In this document: one piece after another, positions 16,672 through 26,262 of the stretch | How the letters are laid out: each line of letters starts with the position of its first letter | Numbering within the stretch: position 1 is the stretch's first letter | Assembly: GCF_029607905.1 (NCBI RefSeq) | Contig: NZ_JAPHEH010000001.1 | Location: 277,530-341,529 of the forward strand | Direction: 5' to 3' | DNA length: 64,000 nt | Origin: Thiovibrio frasassiensis | Lineage (GTDB): Bacteria > Desulfobacterota > Desulfobulbia > Desulfobulbales > Desulfurivibrionaceae | Notes under the pieces: generated by a model | What the model was told of the DNA's origin: nothing | Seen by the model: only the letters and a program-made list of their open reading frames with translations | The model's database searches: none | Made by a program: the position numbers and the translations under genes

Positions 16672-17894
16672 AGTGCCGTCACTGCGCAGCCGAACTCACC
16701 GTGCCGCTAGTGGATCTTGGTAGTGCGCCGCCATCCAACGCATACATCACCGAGGAGCGCCTGCATAGGTCTGAAAAATGGTTTCCCTTACGAGTGTTAG
16801 TGTGTGATTCTTGCTGGTTGGCACAGACCGAGGATTTTGCCGGACGGGAAGAACTTTTTGTTCCAGACTATGCCTATTTTAGCTCTTTTTCCACCACTTG
16901 GCTGAAACACACCGAGCGCTATGTCACCGCAATGATCGACCGTTTCAACCTCAACGCCCACAGCCTCGTTGTCGAGGTGGGCTCCAACGATGGCTACCTG
17001 CTTCAATACTTCAAAGGGCGAGGTATTCCCTGCCTGGGGATTGAACCCACCGCCAGCACCGCCACTGCAGCCAGAGAGAGAGGAATCGCCATTATAGAGG
17101 ATTTCTTTGGGGTAAATCTCGCATCTGCACAGGCCGCAGAGGGCAAGCAGGCGGATTTGATTGCCGCGAATAATGTCCTGGCCCATGTTCCGGACATTAA
17201 TGATTTTGTGACAGGCTTTGCCGTGCTGCTCAAGCCCCAGGGCGTAGCCACTTTCGAATTCCCCCACCTATTACGCTTGATGGCCAACAACCAATTTGAC
17301 ACCATCTACCATGAACACTTTTCCTATTTGTCGCTCACTGCGGTCAGCCGCATCCTTGCCAGCAACGGGCTGACCGTGTTTGACGCGGAAGAACACCCCA
17401 CCCATGGCGGCAGCCTACGCGTCTTTGCCCAACGAAGCGATACTGGGCAGGCACCATATAGCGCCCGGGTAAGAGAGTTACTTCAACACGAAAAGAAAGT
17501 TGGCATGCTCACCGCCGCTTATTACTCTGGCTTCCAGGCAACGACAAACAAGGTGAAAAATGATTTTCTCTCCTTTTTGCTGGATGCCAAACGTCAGGGA
17601 AAAACCATCGCTGCATACGGTGCTGCCGCTAAAGGCAACACGCTGATAAATTATGCGGGGGTTCGCCCCGACCTGATTTCCTTCGTCGTGGATCGCAACC
17701 CACAAAAACAAGGCAAATACATGCCGGGAAGCAGAATTCCCATCGTGGACGAAGCCCTATTACAGGTTACAAAGCCAGACTTTATCGTTATCCTGCCTTG
17801 GAATCTTGAGGAAGAAGTCACACAACAGCTTGCATACGTGGACTCTTGGGGCGGCCAATTTGTAACCGTCATTCCTTGCCTGAAGGTAACATGA
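16668..17894 (+). CDS. NDP-4-ketosugar C-methyltransferase (TylC3-like)
   Basis: 408 residues with the three parts of the sugar C-methyltransferase family: an N-terminal zinc site (CRHC at 3-6, CDSC near 43-46), a class I SAM fold (VVEVGSNDGYLLQYF), and a C-terminal Rossmann-like domain (GKTIAAYGAAAKGNTLINY, then PWNLEEEV). The catalytic YHEHFSYLS block is present. It probably adds a methyl at C3 of the keto-deoxysugar, giving a branched CDP-sugar of the kind reported with rfbF/rfbG and no rfbH. The position on the ring is inferred. Last of five overlapping plus-strand genes. Confidence 0.9.
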   Translation: MKCRHCAAELTVPLVDLGSAPPSNAYITEERLHRSEKWFPLRVLVCDSCWLAQTEDFAGREELFVPDYAYFSSFSTTWLKHTERYVTAMIDRFNLNAHSLVVEVGSNDGYLLQYFKGRGIPCLGIEPTASTATAARERGIAIIEDFFGVNLASAQAAEGKQADLIAANNVLAHVPDINDFVTGFAVLLKPQGVATFEFPHLLRLMANNQFDTIYHEHFSYLSLTAVSRILASNGLTVFDAEEHPTHGGSLRVFAQRSDTGQAPYSARVRELLQHEKKVGMLTAAYYSGFQATTNKVKNDFLSFLLDAKRQGKTIAAYGAAAKGNTLINYAGVRPDLISFVVDRNPQKQGKYMPGSRIPIVDEALLQVTKPDFIVILPWNLEEEVTQQLAYVDSWGGQFVTVIPCLKVT

Positions 17895-18026
17895 AATAAT
17901 GAAATAGCACTCACTTTACACTATATTTTCCTCTGTTGAAGCCGATTCCTGTTTCGGTTTGATTTGCAGATGCCACGCTGAACTGCATTTGTAAACTTAC
18001 AAATTATGGCGTTGCAGTCCCTGGAT

Positions 18027-19712
18027 TTATAAAGCTAACTCATAACTACCTATAGTCTCAAGTATAGATTCTCTGTATCGTTCGAACAGTCTGGCTGACT
18101 CGCGATTTTCAAGAACAAGCCCCTTTATCTCTGCAACATCGTCAAGAGCGTCTTCGTACCGACCGAGTTCGTGAAAACATTTTGAACGACAAGCCAACGC
18201 AATTACATGAAATGGATATCGGTCTATCAGCTTATTCAGCTTCGGTATGACATGCGCATAATTCTTCATCCTGAGATTGTAGTTTAGGAAAAAATTCAGT
18301 TTAATATTCATGTCATATATGAGATCTGACAGATCCTGCCCAGAAATTTCCTCCGTATCAAATGGTCTTTTCTTGAATCCCTGCGTAGAACTATCCCAGA
18401 TATTAACTAAATCGTCCTGTGTTAAGGTTCCTCTGCTTAACAGGATGTTAGTCATTTCCGTTTCCGGATAAGGATAGGCAGCAAAAAACGCAATCCAGTC
18501 GACCGAGAGATCGCTAATGAATTTGTATGTTTCATGCATCATCTCCTTGGTTTCACCAGGAAAGCCTAGTATGATATTTATACCGGTAAACAATCCCTTC
18601 TGCTTCGAATAGCTGACCAAACGAACTGCCTTATCAAGATCCACTCGTTTCTTAATTATTTTGTCTTGAACATGCTTGGAGCCAGACTCAATTGGGAAAT
18701 AAACTGCCGTTAGACCATGCGCAATCAGGATATCAATCATTTTCTCGTCGAAGACCGCGATTGAAAGCCCCCCCGGAACAACAAGCCTAAAAGACAGGTT
18801 CCGCTCCTCAATCTTCGAAAAAAAATCTCGGAAATATTGTTTATCGGCGCCGAATAGATCGTCCAGAATACTGATCGTATTAACTTGAAAGGTAGTGATC
18901 AAATACTCGATCTCTGCAACTATCCTGTCGACACTAAAAAAAGAAACCTTCCTTCCGTGAACCTTGTCTGCGGAACAGAACGAACAGCCGAAAGGACAAC
19001 CTCGGGACATGAATATCATGCCGGTACGTGTACCTTCTTCGTAGGTCGGCGCAGTGGACTCGTTAACAACAAGGTATTCCATGTCTATCAGATCATACGG
19101 ATATGGGGGAATTGTGTCTAGATTGGTGAGAGTGGGGGCCATGCTTGCAACATTATCAATCCCAGTTACGACGCCCGGAATTTGGGCAGGATTTTTGCCT
19201 TCCATCAGGCATTCAAGCAAAATCAAAAAAGAAAGGTCGCCTGGCCCCCTGACGACAAAGTCGATACTTGGATCAGTGATGAGTCCGCGAGTGAAAGTTG
19301 TCGCGTGAACCCCTCCTGCAATGATCTTGCTGGTGGGCCATTTATCTTTGCATATATTACTAAGCTGCAAGCAAGATTTATGTCCATTCGAGAAACTGAA
19401 CGATATGCCGATAAAATCTGGGATAAAGTCCACATTCCCAAGCATAATTTCTATAAACTTATTAAGTTCGATTGGTTCTTTGTTGGGATCGGATATGTGT
19501 TTATGTAGATCCATTGAAGCATCAACGATCTGAATTCTGAAACCTGGAAACTTTTGTCGGCACCAAGCGCCTAGCGTCATGATGCCCAATGGATATGAAA
19601 GATAAATATTGCTATCGCTACCCTGGTTTACCAACAACTCATTTATTATTTTAGTGGGCGAGCTGAAACCGTTTACAAGTAGTATGTTTTTAATTTCTTT
19701 CATATTTGACAT
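18027..19712 (-). CDS. B12-binding-type radical SAM protein with C-terminal helical (TPR-like) tail
   Basis: About 561 residues from ATG 19712; a GTG at 19718 and an ATG at 19703 are alternatives and the GGCAGG upstream does not decide. Residues 8-190 resemble a cobalamin-binding Rossmann domain (LSYPLGIMTLGAWCRQ, ISFSFSNGHKS, IIAGGVHATTF, VVRGPGD) but show no clear DxHxxG cobalt-ligand motif. The radical SAM cluster motif CPFGCSFC has Cys at 239, 243 and 246. Later GGLS, PIESGSKHVQDKIIKKR, INIILGFPGET and AAYPYPETEM are typical of the family. The last 100 residues look like helical repeats (YAHVIPKLNKLIDRYP, CFHELGRYEDALDDV). Terminal gene of the AT-rich minus-strand set. Substrate unknown. 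Confidence 0.85.
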   Translation of the reverse strand: MSNMKEIKNILLVNGFSSPTKIINELLVNQGSDSNIYLSYPLGIMTLGAWCRQKFPGFRIQIVDASMDLHKHISDPNKEPIELNKFIEIMLGNVDFIPDFIGISFSFSNGHKSCLQLSNICKDKWPTSKIIAGGVHATTFTRGLITDPSIDFVVRGPGDLSFLILLECLMEGKNPAQIPGVVTGIDNVASMAPTLTNLDTIPPYPYDLIDMEYLVVNESTAPTYEEGTRTGMIFMSRGCPFGCSFCSADKVHGRKVSFFSVDRIVAEIEYLITTFQVNTISILDDLFGADKQYFRDFFSKIEERNLSFRLVVPGGLSIAVFDEKMIDILIAHGLTAVYFPIESGSKHVQDKIIKKRVDLDKAVRLVSYSKQKGLFTGINIILGFPGETKEMMHETYKFISDLSVDWIAFFAAYPYPETEMTNILLSRGTLTQDDLVNIWDSSTQGFKKRPFDTEEISGQDLSDLIYDMNIKLNFFLNYNLRMKNYAHVIPKLNKLIDRYPFHVIALACRSKCFHELGRYEDALDDVAEIKGLVLENRESARLFERYRESILETIGSYELAL

Positions 19713-19792
19713 CTTCACCTGCCTAAAATATAATAGGAATATATATTTCCATGTTTACTTTACATATAAACAATAAATTAGCAGTCAATATA

Positions 19793-20983
19793 TCAACAAA
19801 AAGTTATGAAACCTATGGGATATGACATGCTTACCAGATTATTTACCATGTCATCTTTATTGAATACGGATGCAATTACAACAACTGAGTCTAGCGGAGC
19901 AGAAGATAGGCACTCAGGCGATATTATGCTTAGGCCACCAACGGTCTTAAGTTGTTTAGCCGGGTTTTTATCGACAAGATAACGCAAGTTGCAATCTCGT
20001 AATCCGGCAAGAGAATACAATGAAAAAAATTCAATCCCAATGCCCCAGACATAGACAGGTCGACCACTCGCTGCCAATTTAGACACTTGGTCGCGATGGA
20101 TTTCAAGAAAATCCTCTTCAGCGTCAATGTACCGGCGCACACTATTACTGAGTCCTAAAGTATCCGCCCCATACCCTGACGCGACATTTTTTGATTTGCA
20201 GAACAAGACACATAGCGACGGGTAGTTCGCCGTAGAATTGTATGGCATAAGAGATTGGCACTCATATATCCTTTCAAAGCCTGCGGCTTCCATCAACATT
20301 GTCAGATGTGACAAATCAAAGTGGTTTATATGCTCACGCATGCAGAACCAATAGAAATCAAATATACGACCATCTTCGTACCGACCAGCATTTGGTACCT
20401 CAACGAAAACAATACCGTCCTCGGCTAACACGCGGTTTGCTTCAGCAAGGGCACGTAATGGATCGTACAGGTGCTCAAGGACATGATTGTATATCAGGAT
20501 ATCCCTTGAGCCATCAGTGAACGGCAAATTGTCAACTGTACCTGTTGCAACATCCAGTTCATAGTGAGTGCGAGCGTACTCAGCGCACTTGGGGTCAATT
20601 TCAACGCCTTGTAGGCTAGAAAATCCACGTTGCTTTAAAAATGCCAAAAACCCTCCTTTGGCACACCCCACATCAGCAATTGCTGCTTCTTTCGATATTG
20701 AATTTGAATCGAAAATCTCAACATATTTCTCATAACGGTTCAAGTCCGCCGGTGTCGATCCACCGATACCAAAACCTGATTCCCCCGAGTAAAACGTTTC
20801 ATTCTGGTAGAACCTGTCAATGCTGGTGTTGCCTATGTCGTTATAAACAAAACCACAATTGCCGCAACAGACAACCCTTATGTCAACATTGAACGTGGAT
20901 CCATCAAAGCTATGTATTGTGTTCTGGAATAGAGTCTCGTGCTTGTCACTGGAACAAATTGGGCACAACCTGCTGGATATCAT
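19793..20983 (-). CDS. Zinc-finger SAM-dependent methyltransferase, C-methyltransferase-like (copy B)
   Basis: 396 residues in three parts: N-terminal CPIC (7-10) and CGNC zinc pairs; a class I SAM-binding fold (AIADVGCAKGGFLAFLKQRG, then NHVLEHLYDPLRAL and VFVEVPNAG); and a C-terminal Rossmann-like domain (RPVYVWGIGIEFFSLY, YLVDKNPAKQLKTVGG). A REHINHFDLSHL block takes the place of the YHEH catalytic segment of TylC3-type enzymes. It is a diverged paralogue of the gene at 21058-22284, which has the same architecture. Probably methylates a sugar or lipid-linked intermediate. The substrate cannot be read from sequence. Confidence 0.85.
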   Translation of the reverse strand: MISSRLCPICSSDKHETLFQNTIHSFDGSTFNVDIRVVCCGNCGFVYNDIGNTSIDRFYQNETFYSGESGFGIGGSTPADLNRYEKYVEIFDSNSISKEAAIADVGCAKGGFLAFLKQRGFSSLQGVEIDPKCAEYARTHYELDVATGTVDNLPFTDGSRDILIYNHVLEHLYDPLRALAEANRVLAEDGIVFVEVPNAGRYEDGRIFDFYWFCMREHINHFDLSHLTMLMEAAGFERIYECQSLMPYNSTANYPSLCVLFCKSKNVASGYGADTLGLSNSVRRYIDAEEDFLEIHRDQVSKLAASGRPVYVWGIGIEFFSLYSLAGLRDCNLRYLVDKNPAKQLKTVGGLSIISPECLSSAPLDSVVVIASVFNKDDMVNNLVSMSYPIGFITFC

Positions 20984-21057
20984 ATCTTGCCCCCATTGGC
21001 ATCGAGACCGGGTATCGGATTCCCAAAGAACTACTAACGTGCATGAAGCAATTCATA

Positions 21058-22284
21058 TTATTCTAAAATCAATATCTCGCCCGAAAAACCTAGCTGCTCA
21101 AGAGATGCTTTAATCGAATCCACATGAGCTACCGCAGCAATCAAAACGATGGCATTGAGATCGGCATTGCAGATCTGATCCTGTGAAGCGATGACAATGC
21201 CATCAACAGCGCTATTCTGCCGGCAAGGGTTCATGTCTATCAGGCCAACGATATTACACTTCTTAAGACCGGCTGCTTCGTATAAATAGAGAAACTCCCG
21301 GCCTATCCCCCATACATACACTGGCCGCTTATCTGCAGCCAACATCTTTAAAATACGCTGTTTTCCCTCAAGACGCGACAGATCTTGCTTCACATATTTT
21401 TCTATTTTTTCTTGTAATGCTATTACAGCTGTTCCCCTGCCTTCTTCCACAGGAAAAGACCCGCTCTTGCGGAACAAGGCGCAGAGATTCGGCATGACCA
21501 TTTTAGAACTCATTATGGCATGGTCATTCTGGACATATTCTAGCAACTCAAAACCCTCTCGTGCAGCGAGACAAGTCAAATTCCCGATATCAAAATGCTG
21601 TATGTGTTCACGCAACAACAACCAATAAAAATCGAAAAAATAGTATCCAGCATACCTGGAAGCATCCGGAACACCGACACAGAAGATACCGCCTTTTTTA
21701 AGAACCCTGAAAGCTTCACGCAATGCCTTGGCGGGACTTACTAGATGCTCTAACACTTGCTCTACAACAACGACATCAAACATATTATCCGCAAAAGGGA
21801 GATTTTCAGCGTTACCGTGTTTAATCGTGAACAGATTTTCCTCCTGAGCCCGATGTGTGTATGTCACCGTTGAGTCTACCCCAAAAAGGTCCACAAAACT
21901 TTTGCGACTGAGGTAGCTCAAAAAACCGCCAAGAGCACAACCCACGTCAAGGATTTTGTCACTAAAAGATAGGTGCGAGGAAAGCATCTGGAACAAATGA
22001 TCGTAGCGTCCGACAGTCAGCACATCCGCACTACCGGGACGATCCCCTTCTGTGATTACTGAGCTCAGGTTTGCGGGCGCATATTCACTATTATAATAGT
22101 TTGCCAAACCCAAAATTTCATCCGGGGATAAATCATTATAAACATGGCCGCAACGGATACATGCCTCAAGCCGTATCGTTGAATAAAGGGTGGAGCTGTC
22201 AATATTCCCGCAGTTTAAAGATAGAATCAGTTTATTGTCAGTCGAATTACAAATCGGACATGACAACCAATTCCCGTGGCTCAT
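21058..22284 (-). CDS. Zinc-finger SAM-dependent methyltransferase, C-methyltransferase-like (copy A)
   Basis: 408 residues, same three-part layout as its neighbour: CPIC and CIRCGHVYND zinc pairs, ILDVGCALGGFLSYLSRK (SAM site), VEQVLEHLVSPAKALREAFRVLK, REHIQHFDIGNLT, and a C-terminal KRPVYVWGIGREFLYLYEAAG domain with DMNPCRQ. The two proteins are clearly related but well diverged. AAGGGG precedes the ATG, and the start overlaps the stop of the upstream glycosyltransferase (ATGA). The paralogous pair may carry out two successive methylations or act on two sugars. Confidence 0.86.
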   Translation of the reverse strand: MSHGNWLSCPICNSTDNKLILSLNCGNIDSSTLYSTIRLEACIRCGHVYNDLSPDEILGLANYYNSEYAPANLSSVITEGDRPGSADVLTVGRYDHLFQMLSSHLSFSDKILDVGCALGGFLSYLSRKSFVDLFGVDSTVTYTHRAQEENLFTIKHGNAENLPFADNMFDVVVVEQVLEHLVSPAKALREAFRVLKKGGIFCVGVPDASRYAGYYFFDFYWLLLREHIQHFDIGNLTCLAAREGFELLEYVQNDHAIMSSKMVMPNLCALFRKSGSFPVEEGRGTAVIALQEKIEKYVKQDLSRLEGKQRILKMLAADKRPVYVWGIGREFLYLYEAAGLKKCNIVGLIDMNPCRQNSAVDGIVIASQDQICNADLNAIVLIAAVAHVDSIKASLEQLGFSGEILILE

Positions 22285-23582
22285 TTTTTCCCCTTTATCT
22301 GGTTTAATCTATTAGCCCAACAATTAAGTTTTGAATTTTCTGGAAAATACCGCTGAAAATGAAAAACTGATCCTTTCGTTTTTTCAATTAACCCATACCT
22401 TGAGAATGCCGAGATAGCTATTTCCAAGTCAACATCAGCATTGAATATTGCTTTATTTCCCTGGCAAGAAATAAACCACTCAAACGGATCTTCGCCAAAA
22501 ATGTCTTTAAAACAAATATATTGCTTTATCCGAGATGACACTAAGCTGCCATAATGATTATTAAGCGAGGCTTCTAGCACTTCAACAGCAAACCGCGTTC
22601 TCACCGACTCTGCAGCTCTCCTCCCAATCCTTTTCATTTCGTTTGGGTTATCATATAACCATTCTACAACCTCGCCGAACTCCTCAGGAGAATTTACGAG
22701 GAAACCCGTTTCACGATCTTTTACAATAAATCGTTCCGCCGGATTGTTAAGCACTACCGGAACAATTCCCATGGCCATTGCTTCCAGAAGAGCATTTTCG
22801 GTAGTGCCATAGTGCTCAGGATTAAGCAAATAAACTAGGACGTTGACAGGGGCTAATTCGGAGACAACATCGTTCGTATACCCACGAAATTCAAGCATTC
22901 CTGGCCGACCCGCCTTTCCGCACTCCCCCTCAAGGACCTCTTTATTTTTCACATCACCAATAAGACTTACTTTAAAGCCTGGAATACTGACTGCGGACAG
23001 GAAATCCACATAACGTGGATGTAATTTTGCAAAATTCAAACTCCCAATATAACCGGCAACAAGTGTTTCGTAGTCCTTGGATTCGGGCAATGGCAATCCA
23101 TCAAAACCACCGCTGCTAGAAACAACTCGCATTTTCCCAACTACTTCCCCAGGCAGACTTAAAACCTCCTTAGCCTCATACGAACATGCGGAAGTAAACA
23201 AGAATTGATGGGCAGCAAGCAGTAAACCACGCGGAATTATTGGATTAAATAACCCTGAAACATGGCTCCAGGCAATAAGTCGCATGGGGGGGAACGATTG
23301 AGCACATAACACTTTTATTGTTGCCGGATGGTTCCACCACTCCAGTTGGACAATATCAGAAGCCTCAACCAACTCGCCTAAGAGTTCTGGAAGGGGGGAG
23401 ACAAATACCTCCGCGCCCCTGTCCCTGACCAACTCAACAAACTGGTTTTTCTCTTGCTGCTCAAAAGTAACGATGGTGTGCTTGACATCAGCCCCCGAGA
23501 GTAAAGACTGGCAAACAAGCCCACTCAGTGCTTTACCAACCCCTCCGCCGAGATGAGCAGTGAGATGTAGCACCTTAATCAT
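22281..23582 (-). CDS. Glycosyltransferase, GT4-like
   Basis: 433 residues from ATG 23582 (MIKVLHLTAHLGGGVGKAL); upstream in-frame ATGs at 23594 and 23603 would lengthen the overlap with the preceding gene. GT-B features: the N-terminal GGGVGKAL loop, IQLEWWNH-like stretch (DIVQLEWWNHPATIK), YIGSLNFAKLHPRYVDFL, and the donor-site block YLLNPEHYGTTENALLEAMAMGIVPVVLNN with the ENALLEAMA signature. Last 80 residues are a helical tail with no known domain. No signal peptide or membrane segment. Translationally coupled to genes on both sides. Confidence 0.88.
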   Translation of the reverse strand: MIKVLHLTAHLGGGVGKALSGLVCQSLLSGADVKHTIVTFEQQEKNQFVELVRDRGAEVFVSPLPELLGELVEASDIVQLEWWNHPATIKVLCAQSFPPMRLIAWSHVSGLFNPIIPRGLLLAAHQFLFTSACSYEAKEVLSLPGEVVGKMRVVSSSGGFDGLPLPESKDYETLVAGYIGSLNFAKLHPRYVDFLSAVSIPGFKVSLIGDVKNKEVLEGECGKAGRPGMLEFRGYTNDVVSELAPVNVLVYLLNPEHYGTTENALLEAMAMGIVPVVLNNPAERFIVKDRETGFLVNSPEEFGEVVEWLYDNPNEMKRIGRRAAESVRTRFAVEVLEASLNNHYGSLVSSRIKQYICFKDIFGEDPFEWFISCQGNKAIFNADVDLEIAISAFSRYGLIEKTKGSVFHFQRYFPENSKLNCWANRLNQIKGKK

Positions 23583-24603
23583 AAGGTCCGCCATGAGATG
23601 CAACTAGCTTTACAAATAAATCTTGCGCAAATGGATCTATGTTATCCGGCAGACCATGGGAAAGCTGCCCACATTGACCACAGACCGCATGCTCCTTACG
23701 CTTCTTCGATAAAAACATCTTTTGATATTCAAACATTCTGGAACCATTCCATATGTCCGTGACGGACTCCACTTTAGTGTCGCCAATGATCAACTTTCTG
23801 GACCAGTCCAAAAAACAGGTGCTCGCTGTGCCATCAGAATTTACCGAAAATGAGTAGAACACATACGGACAGACCTGAACTTCATTGATTTCTTGGCCAT
23901 AGATACCAACCTCCTGATTAATATCGACACCATTGAGCTTGAATCCTGGCCAGCATGACATGATATGTTCGATATAGACACCGTCGGCAATATCCCCAAA
24001 AATTTCATAAAATTTATCTTTATCACCTTGTGACAAGGTGTCACCATTGATTTTCACGATCATTTCGCATTGTTTTTTATTTTCATAAAAATGCCGAACA
24101 TTCTCCACCAATTTTTCGAAATCTATTTTATATTTCGAAAAATTCAAATACTGCTCAGAATTAATACCTTCAATTGAAATGTTAATCCTGTCCAAACCAG
24201 CATCAATAATTTCCAGGTTTAACTTTTTATTGAGAAGCGAAGCATTTGTGGTCGTATCGATCCGCTCTGAACATTTTTTCTCTTTTGCGTAATTGACCAT
24301 TTTCGCGAACCTTGGATTCACTAACGGCTCGCCATCTTTGTACAACCTAAGTACTTTAATTGGAGTGTCAAATTCACAAAGATCATCAATTATTTTCTTA
24401 TAAAGTCCATAATCCATTACCCCGTGAATTCGCCCACGTGTTTTCCCCATGAGATTTCTGTCGCCGGTTGGGCAGAATTTACATTGAAAATTACATGCAT
24501 CTGAAGGGTCTACATTAACAATAAAAGGGACACGTAAAGGGATAACTGTTTCCAATTTTGTCCTATTTTCCAGATCTATTCGGGGCTTAATCTTAGCTTT
24601 CAT
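23575..24603 (-). CDS. Radical SAM/SPASM-domain protein
   Basis: 342 residues. The radical SAM motif CNFQCKFC has Cys at 37, 41 and 44. It is followed by KDGEPLVNPRF, TTTNASLL and NISIEGINSEQYLNF. The C-terminal third has SPASM-like cysteines for an auxiliary cluster (VCPYVFYSFSVNSDGTASTC, then CGQCGQ). SPASM enzymes modify peptides or act on sugars and nucleotide sugars; here the sugar-gene context favours a glycan role, but no substrate can be assigned. ATG directly follows the stop of the epimerase gene, with AAGGGG upstream. Confidence 0.88.
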   Translation of the reverse strand: MKAKIKPRIDLENRTKLETVIPLRVPFIVNVDPSDACNFQCKFCPTGDRNLMGKTRGRIHGVMDYGLYKKIIDDLCEFDTPIKVLRLYKDGEPLVNPRFAKMVNYAKEKKCSERIDTTTNASLLNKKLNLEIIDAGLDRINISIEGINSEQYLNFSKYKIDFEKLVENVRHFYENKKQCEMIVKINGDTLSQGDKDKFYEIFGDIADGVYIEHIMSCWPGFKLNGVDINQEVGIYGQEINEVQVCPYVFYSFSVNSDGTASTCFLDWSRKLIIGDTKVESVTDIWNGSRMFEYQKMFLSKKRKEHAVCGQCGQLSHGLPDNIDPFAQDLFVKLVASHGGPYD

Positions 24604-25446
24604 TTATTTCCCCTTAAAAATTCCTGCATTTTTTGCAATATCGCCCCAAAAAGCCATCGGCTCATAATCTGGATATGGATAATAGCCAAGGTTCAGTGTA
24701 ATTTCCCAATTATTATCCACGAGCCACTGCTCTACAAGCCTTCTTATTGAGATGGGCTTTCCAGAACAAATATTAACAGTCCCTACATCGAGACCGGACA
24801 ATGCAAACCGGACAATCTCTCGCGCCACTTCAGCAACAGGCAAATAATCCCGCAACTGCTCTCCGCCGGACATATTAAAGCTATTATCTCCGCGCAATAT
24901 TGCCTCTTTTAGCATTGAGTAAAGCGAGTTACCAGACTGACCTTCTCCATACATGTAGAAAAGACGCGCCCAAACCAAGTTGAAGTTCTTGATTGTTTTT
25001 AAAAATTCCAACTGTTGCCGCAAAGCATCCTTGGCATAACCATATGGATTAGTGGGACACGGCCTAATATCTTCTGAAAGTGGTCCCGACTGCATCCCGT
25101 ATTCCAGACATGTGCCGGCCACAAATACAGATGACAATCCAGCATTAACGAGGTTTTCAAGGAACCGATACTGTCGAGGTAGTTCCGTATCGAAGTGATG
25201 AAGTGCTCTGTAGTTTGGCAGGCCGTCCCAAGCAAGGTGTATCAACACATCCGGATATCCCATTTGTGCAAAACAGTTTTGCCATGGCAAAGAAATATCC
25301 CTTTCAACGACATGTACACATGGAGGCAAGAACAACAACTTTCTTGCGTCACGTGTAACAGCAACAATTTTTATTTGCATACGGGAAAGCTCTGCCAACA
25401 CATAACGGCCAACAAACCCGCTTGCCCCAGTAAGCGCTACTTTCAC
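24604..25446 (-). CDS. NAD-dependent epimerase/dehydratase-family sugar reductase
   Basis: 280 residues of the extended SDR family: GASGFVGRYVLAEL (7-20), HLAWDG in place of HLAA, TCLEYG, a YGYAK active-site Tyr/Lys in NPYGYAKDALRQQ, ARLFYMYGEGQ and RDYLPVAEVAREIV. The closest kind of enzyme is the dTDP/CDP-4-keto-sugar reductase or epimerase group, so it could supply the missing 4-ketoreductase for the CDP-C-methyl sugar made by the plus-strand genes. The start is GTG 25446 with GGAGAA upstream, 4 bp after the preceding stop. Confidence 0.85.
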   Translation of the reverse strand: MKVALTGASGFVGRYVLAELSRMQIKIVAVTRDARKLLFLPPCVHVVERDISLPWQNCFAQMGYPDVLIHLAWDGLPNYRALHHFDTELPRQYRFLENLVNAGLSSVFVAGTCLEYGMQSGPLSEDIRPCPTNPYGYAKDALRQQLEFLKTIKNFNLVWARLFYMYGEGQSGNSLYSMLKEAILRGDNSFNMSGGEQLRDYLPVAEVAREIVRFALSGLDVGTVNICSGKPISIRRLVEQWLVDNNWEITLNLGYYPYPDYEPMAFWGDIAKNAGIFKGK

Positions 25447-25449
25447 GGC

Positions 25450-26262
25450 TTACATTCTCCTTAAAAATCCATCCGGCGCGGCAGTAATCATCACTTTACT
25501 CTCTATCATTTTGTCAATTTCAAATTTCAACGGCAAACCATCTGCAGCAATATGCACATTGGCCTCCAATTGACGCAGATATTCCCAAACGGCTGTCTTG
25601 GGGTTGTTACCCTTACCCCATGGGCGATTACTGCAAAATCCATCTGGCAAATCTTCAACGCCAGTATCCCAAACGATACAATAACTTCCCGAGGATGTAA
25701 GCGGTGCATATGCTTGAAGTTCTGCAAGCACATGGTCATGAGTATGATTGGAGTCCAGACAGACAACTATTTTCTTGTGCGACCCAGCCTCAGCAAGGAC
25801 TTGACCCACCACTTTCGGATCAACTGAAGAGCCTTCTATCATCTTAACCAGATGTGCAAGCGGGTGTCCCTCAATCGCTGTACGGTTATGGCTCCGAATA
25901 TCGATGTCGATGCCCAGCACCCGCCTCTTCGACTCACTAGGACGGCAAGCACATCCCTGTTCTATAGCCTCGCAGTAATCAAGAAGAGCGAGCATGGAAG
26001 CGCTCATAATCAAAGAGCCGCCATGCGCAATGCCTGTTTCGATAATCAGATCAGGCTTTACTTCCCATATAATCTCCTGCAGGGCATAGACATCCTGAGG
26101 TATTTGAATGATAGGCCTACCCAGCCAAGAAAAATTATGTGAATAGTTGTACCTGAGGGCTTCGCGGATCCATATGTTAGAAAGTCCTGCCAAGGCACTA
26201 TCTTTTGAGAGATTGGCCAGATTAGTTTTGACTTGATCTTCGAATGCAACACCAGAGTTCAT
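25450..26262 (-). CDS. CmcI-type (cephalosporin hydroxylase family) methyltransferase
   Basis: 270 residues. PF04989-like features: GRPIIQIPQDVYALQEIIWEVKPDLIIETGIAHGGSLIMSASML (SAM site), VLGIDIDIRSHNR, EGSSVDPKV, VVCLDSNHTHDHVLAELQAYAPL and WGKGNNPKTAVWEYL. Despite the historic family name these proteins act as O-methyltransferases on sugars or antibiotics (rhamnosyl O-methyltransferases are in this family). First gene of the seven-gene minus-strand set; GAGGTG lies 5 nt before the ATG. Confidence 0.9.
   Translation of the reverse strand: MNSGVAFEDQVKTNLANLSKDSALAGLSNIWIREALRYNYSHNFSWLGRPIIQIPQDVYALQEIIWEVKPDLIIETGIAHGGSLIMSASMLALLDYCEAIEQGCACRPSESKRRVLGIDIDIRSHNRTAIEGHPLAHLVKMIEGSSVDPKVVGQVLAEAGSHKKIVVCLDSNHTHDHVLAELQAYAPLTSSGSYCIVWDTGVEDLPDGFCSNRPWGKGNNPKTAVWEYLRQLEANVHIAADGLPLKFEIDKMIESKVMITAAPDGFLRRM

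Noticed and set aside
20641-20892. Small plus-strand frames antisense to the methyltransferases
   Set aside because: Short, without ribosome sites, and fully overlapped by well-supported methyltransferase genes.
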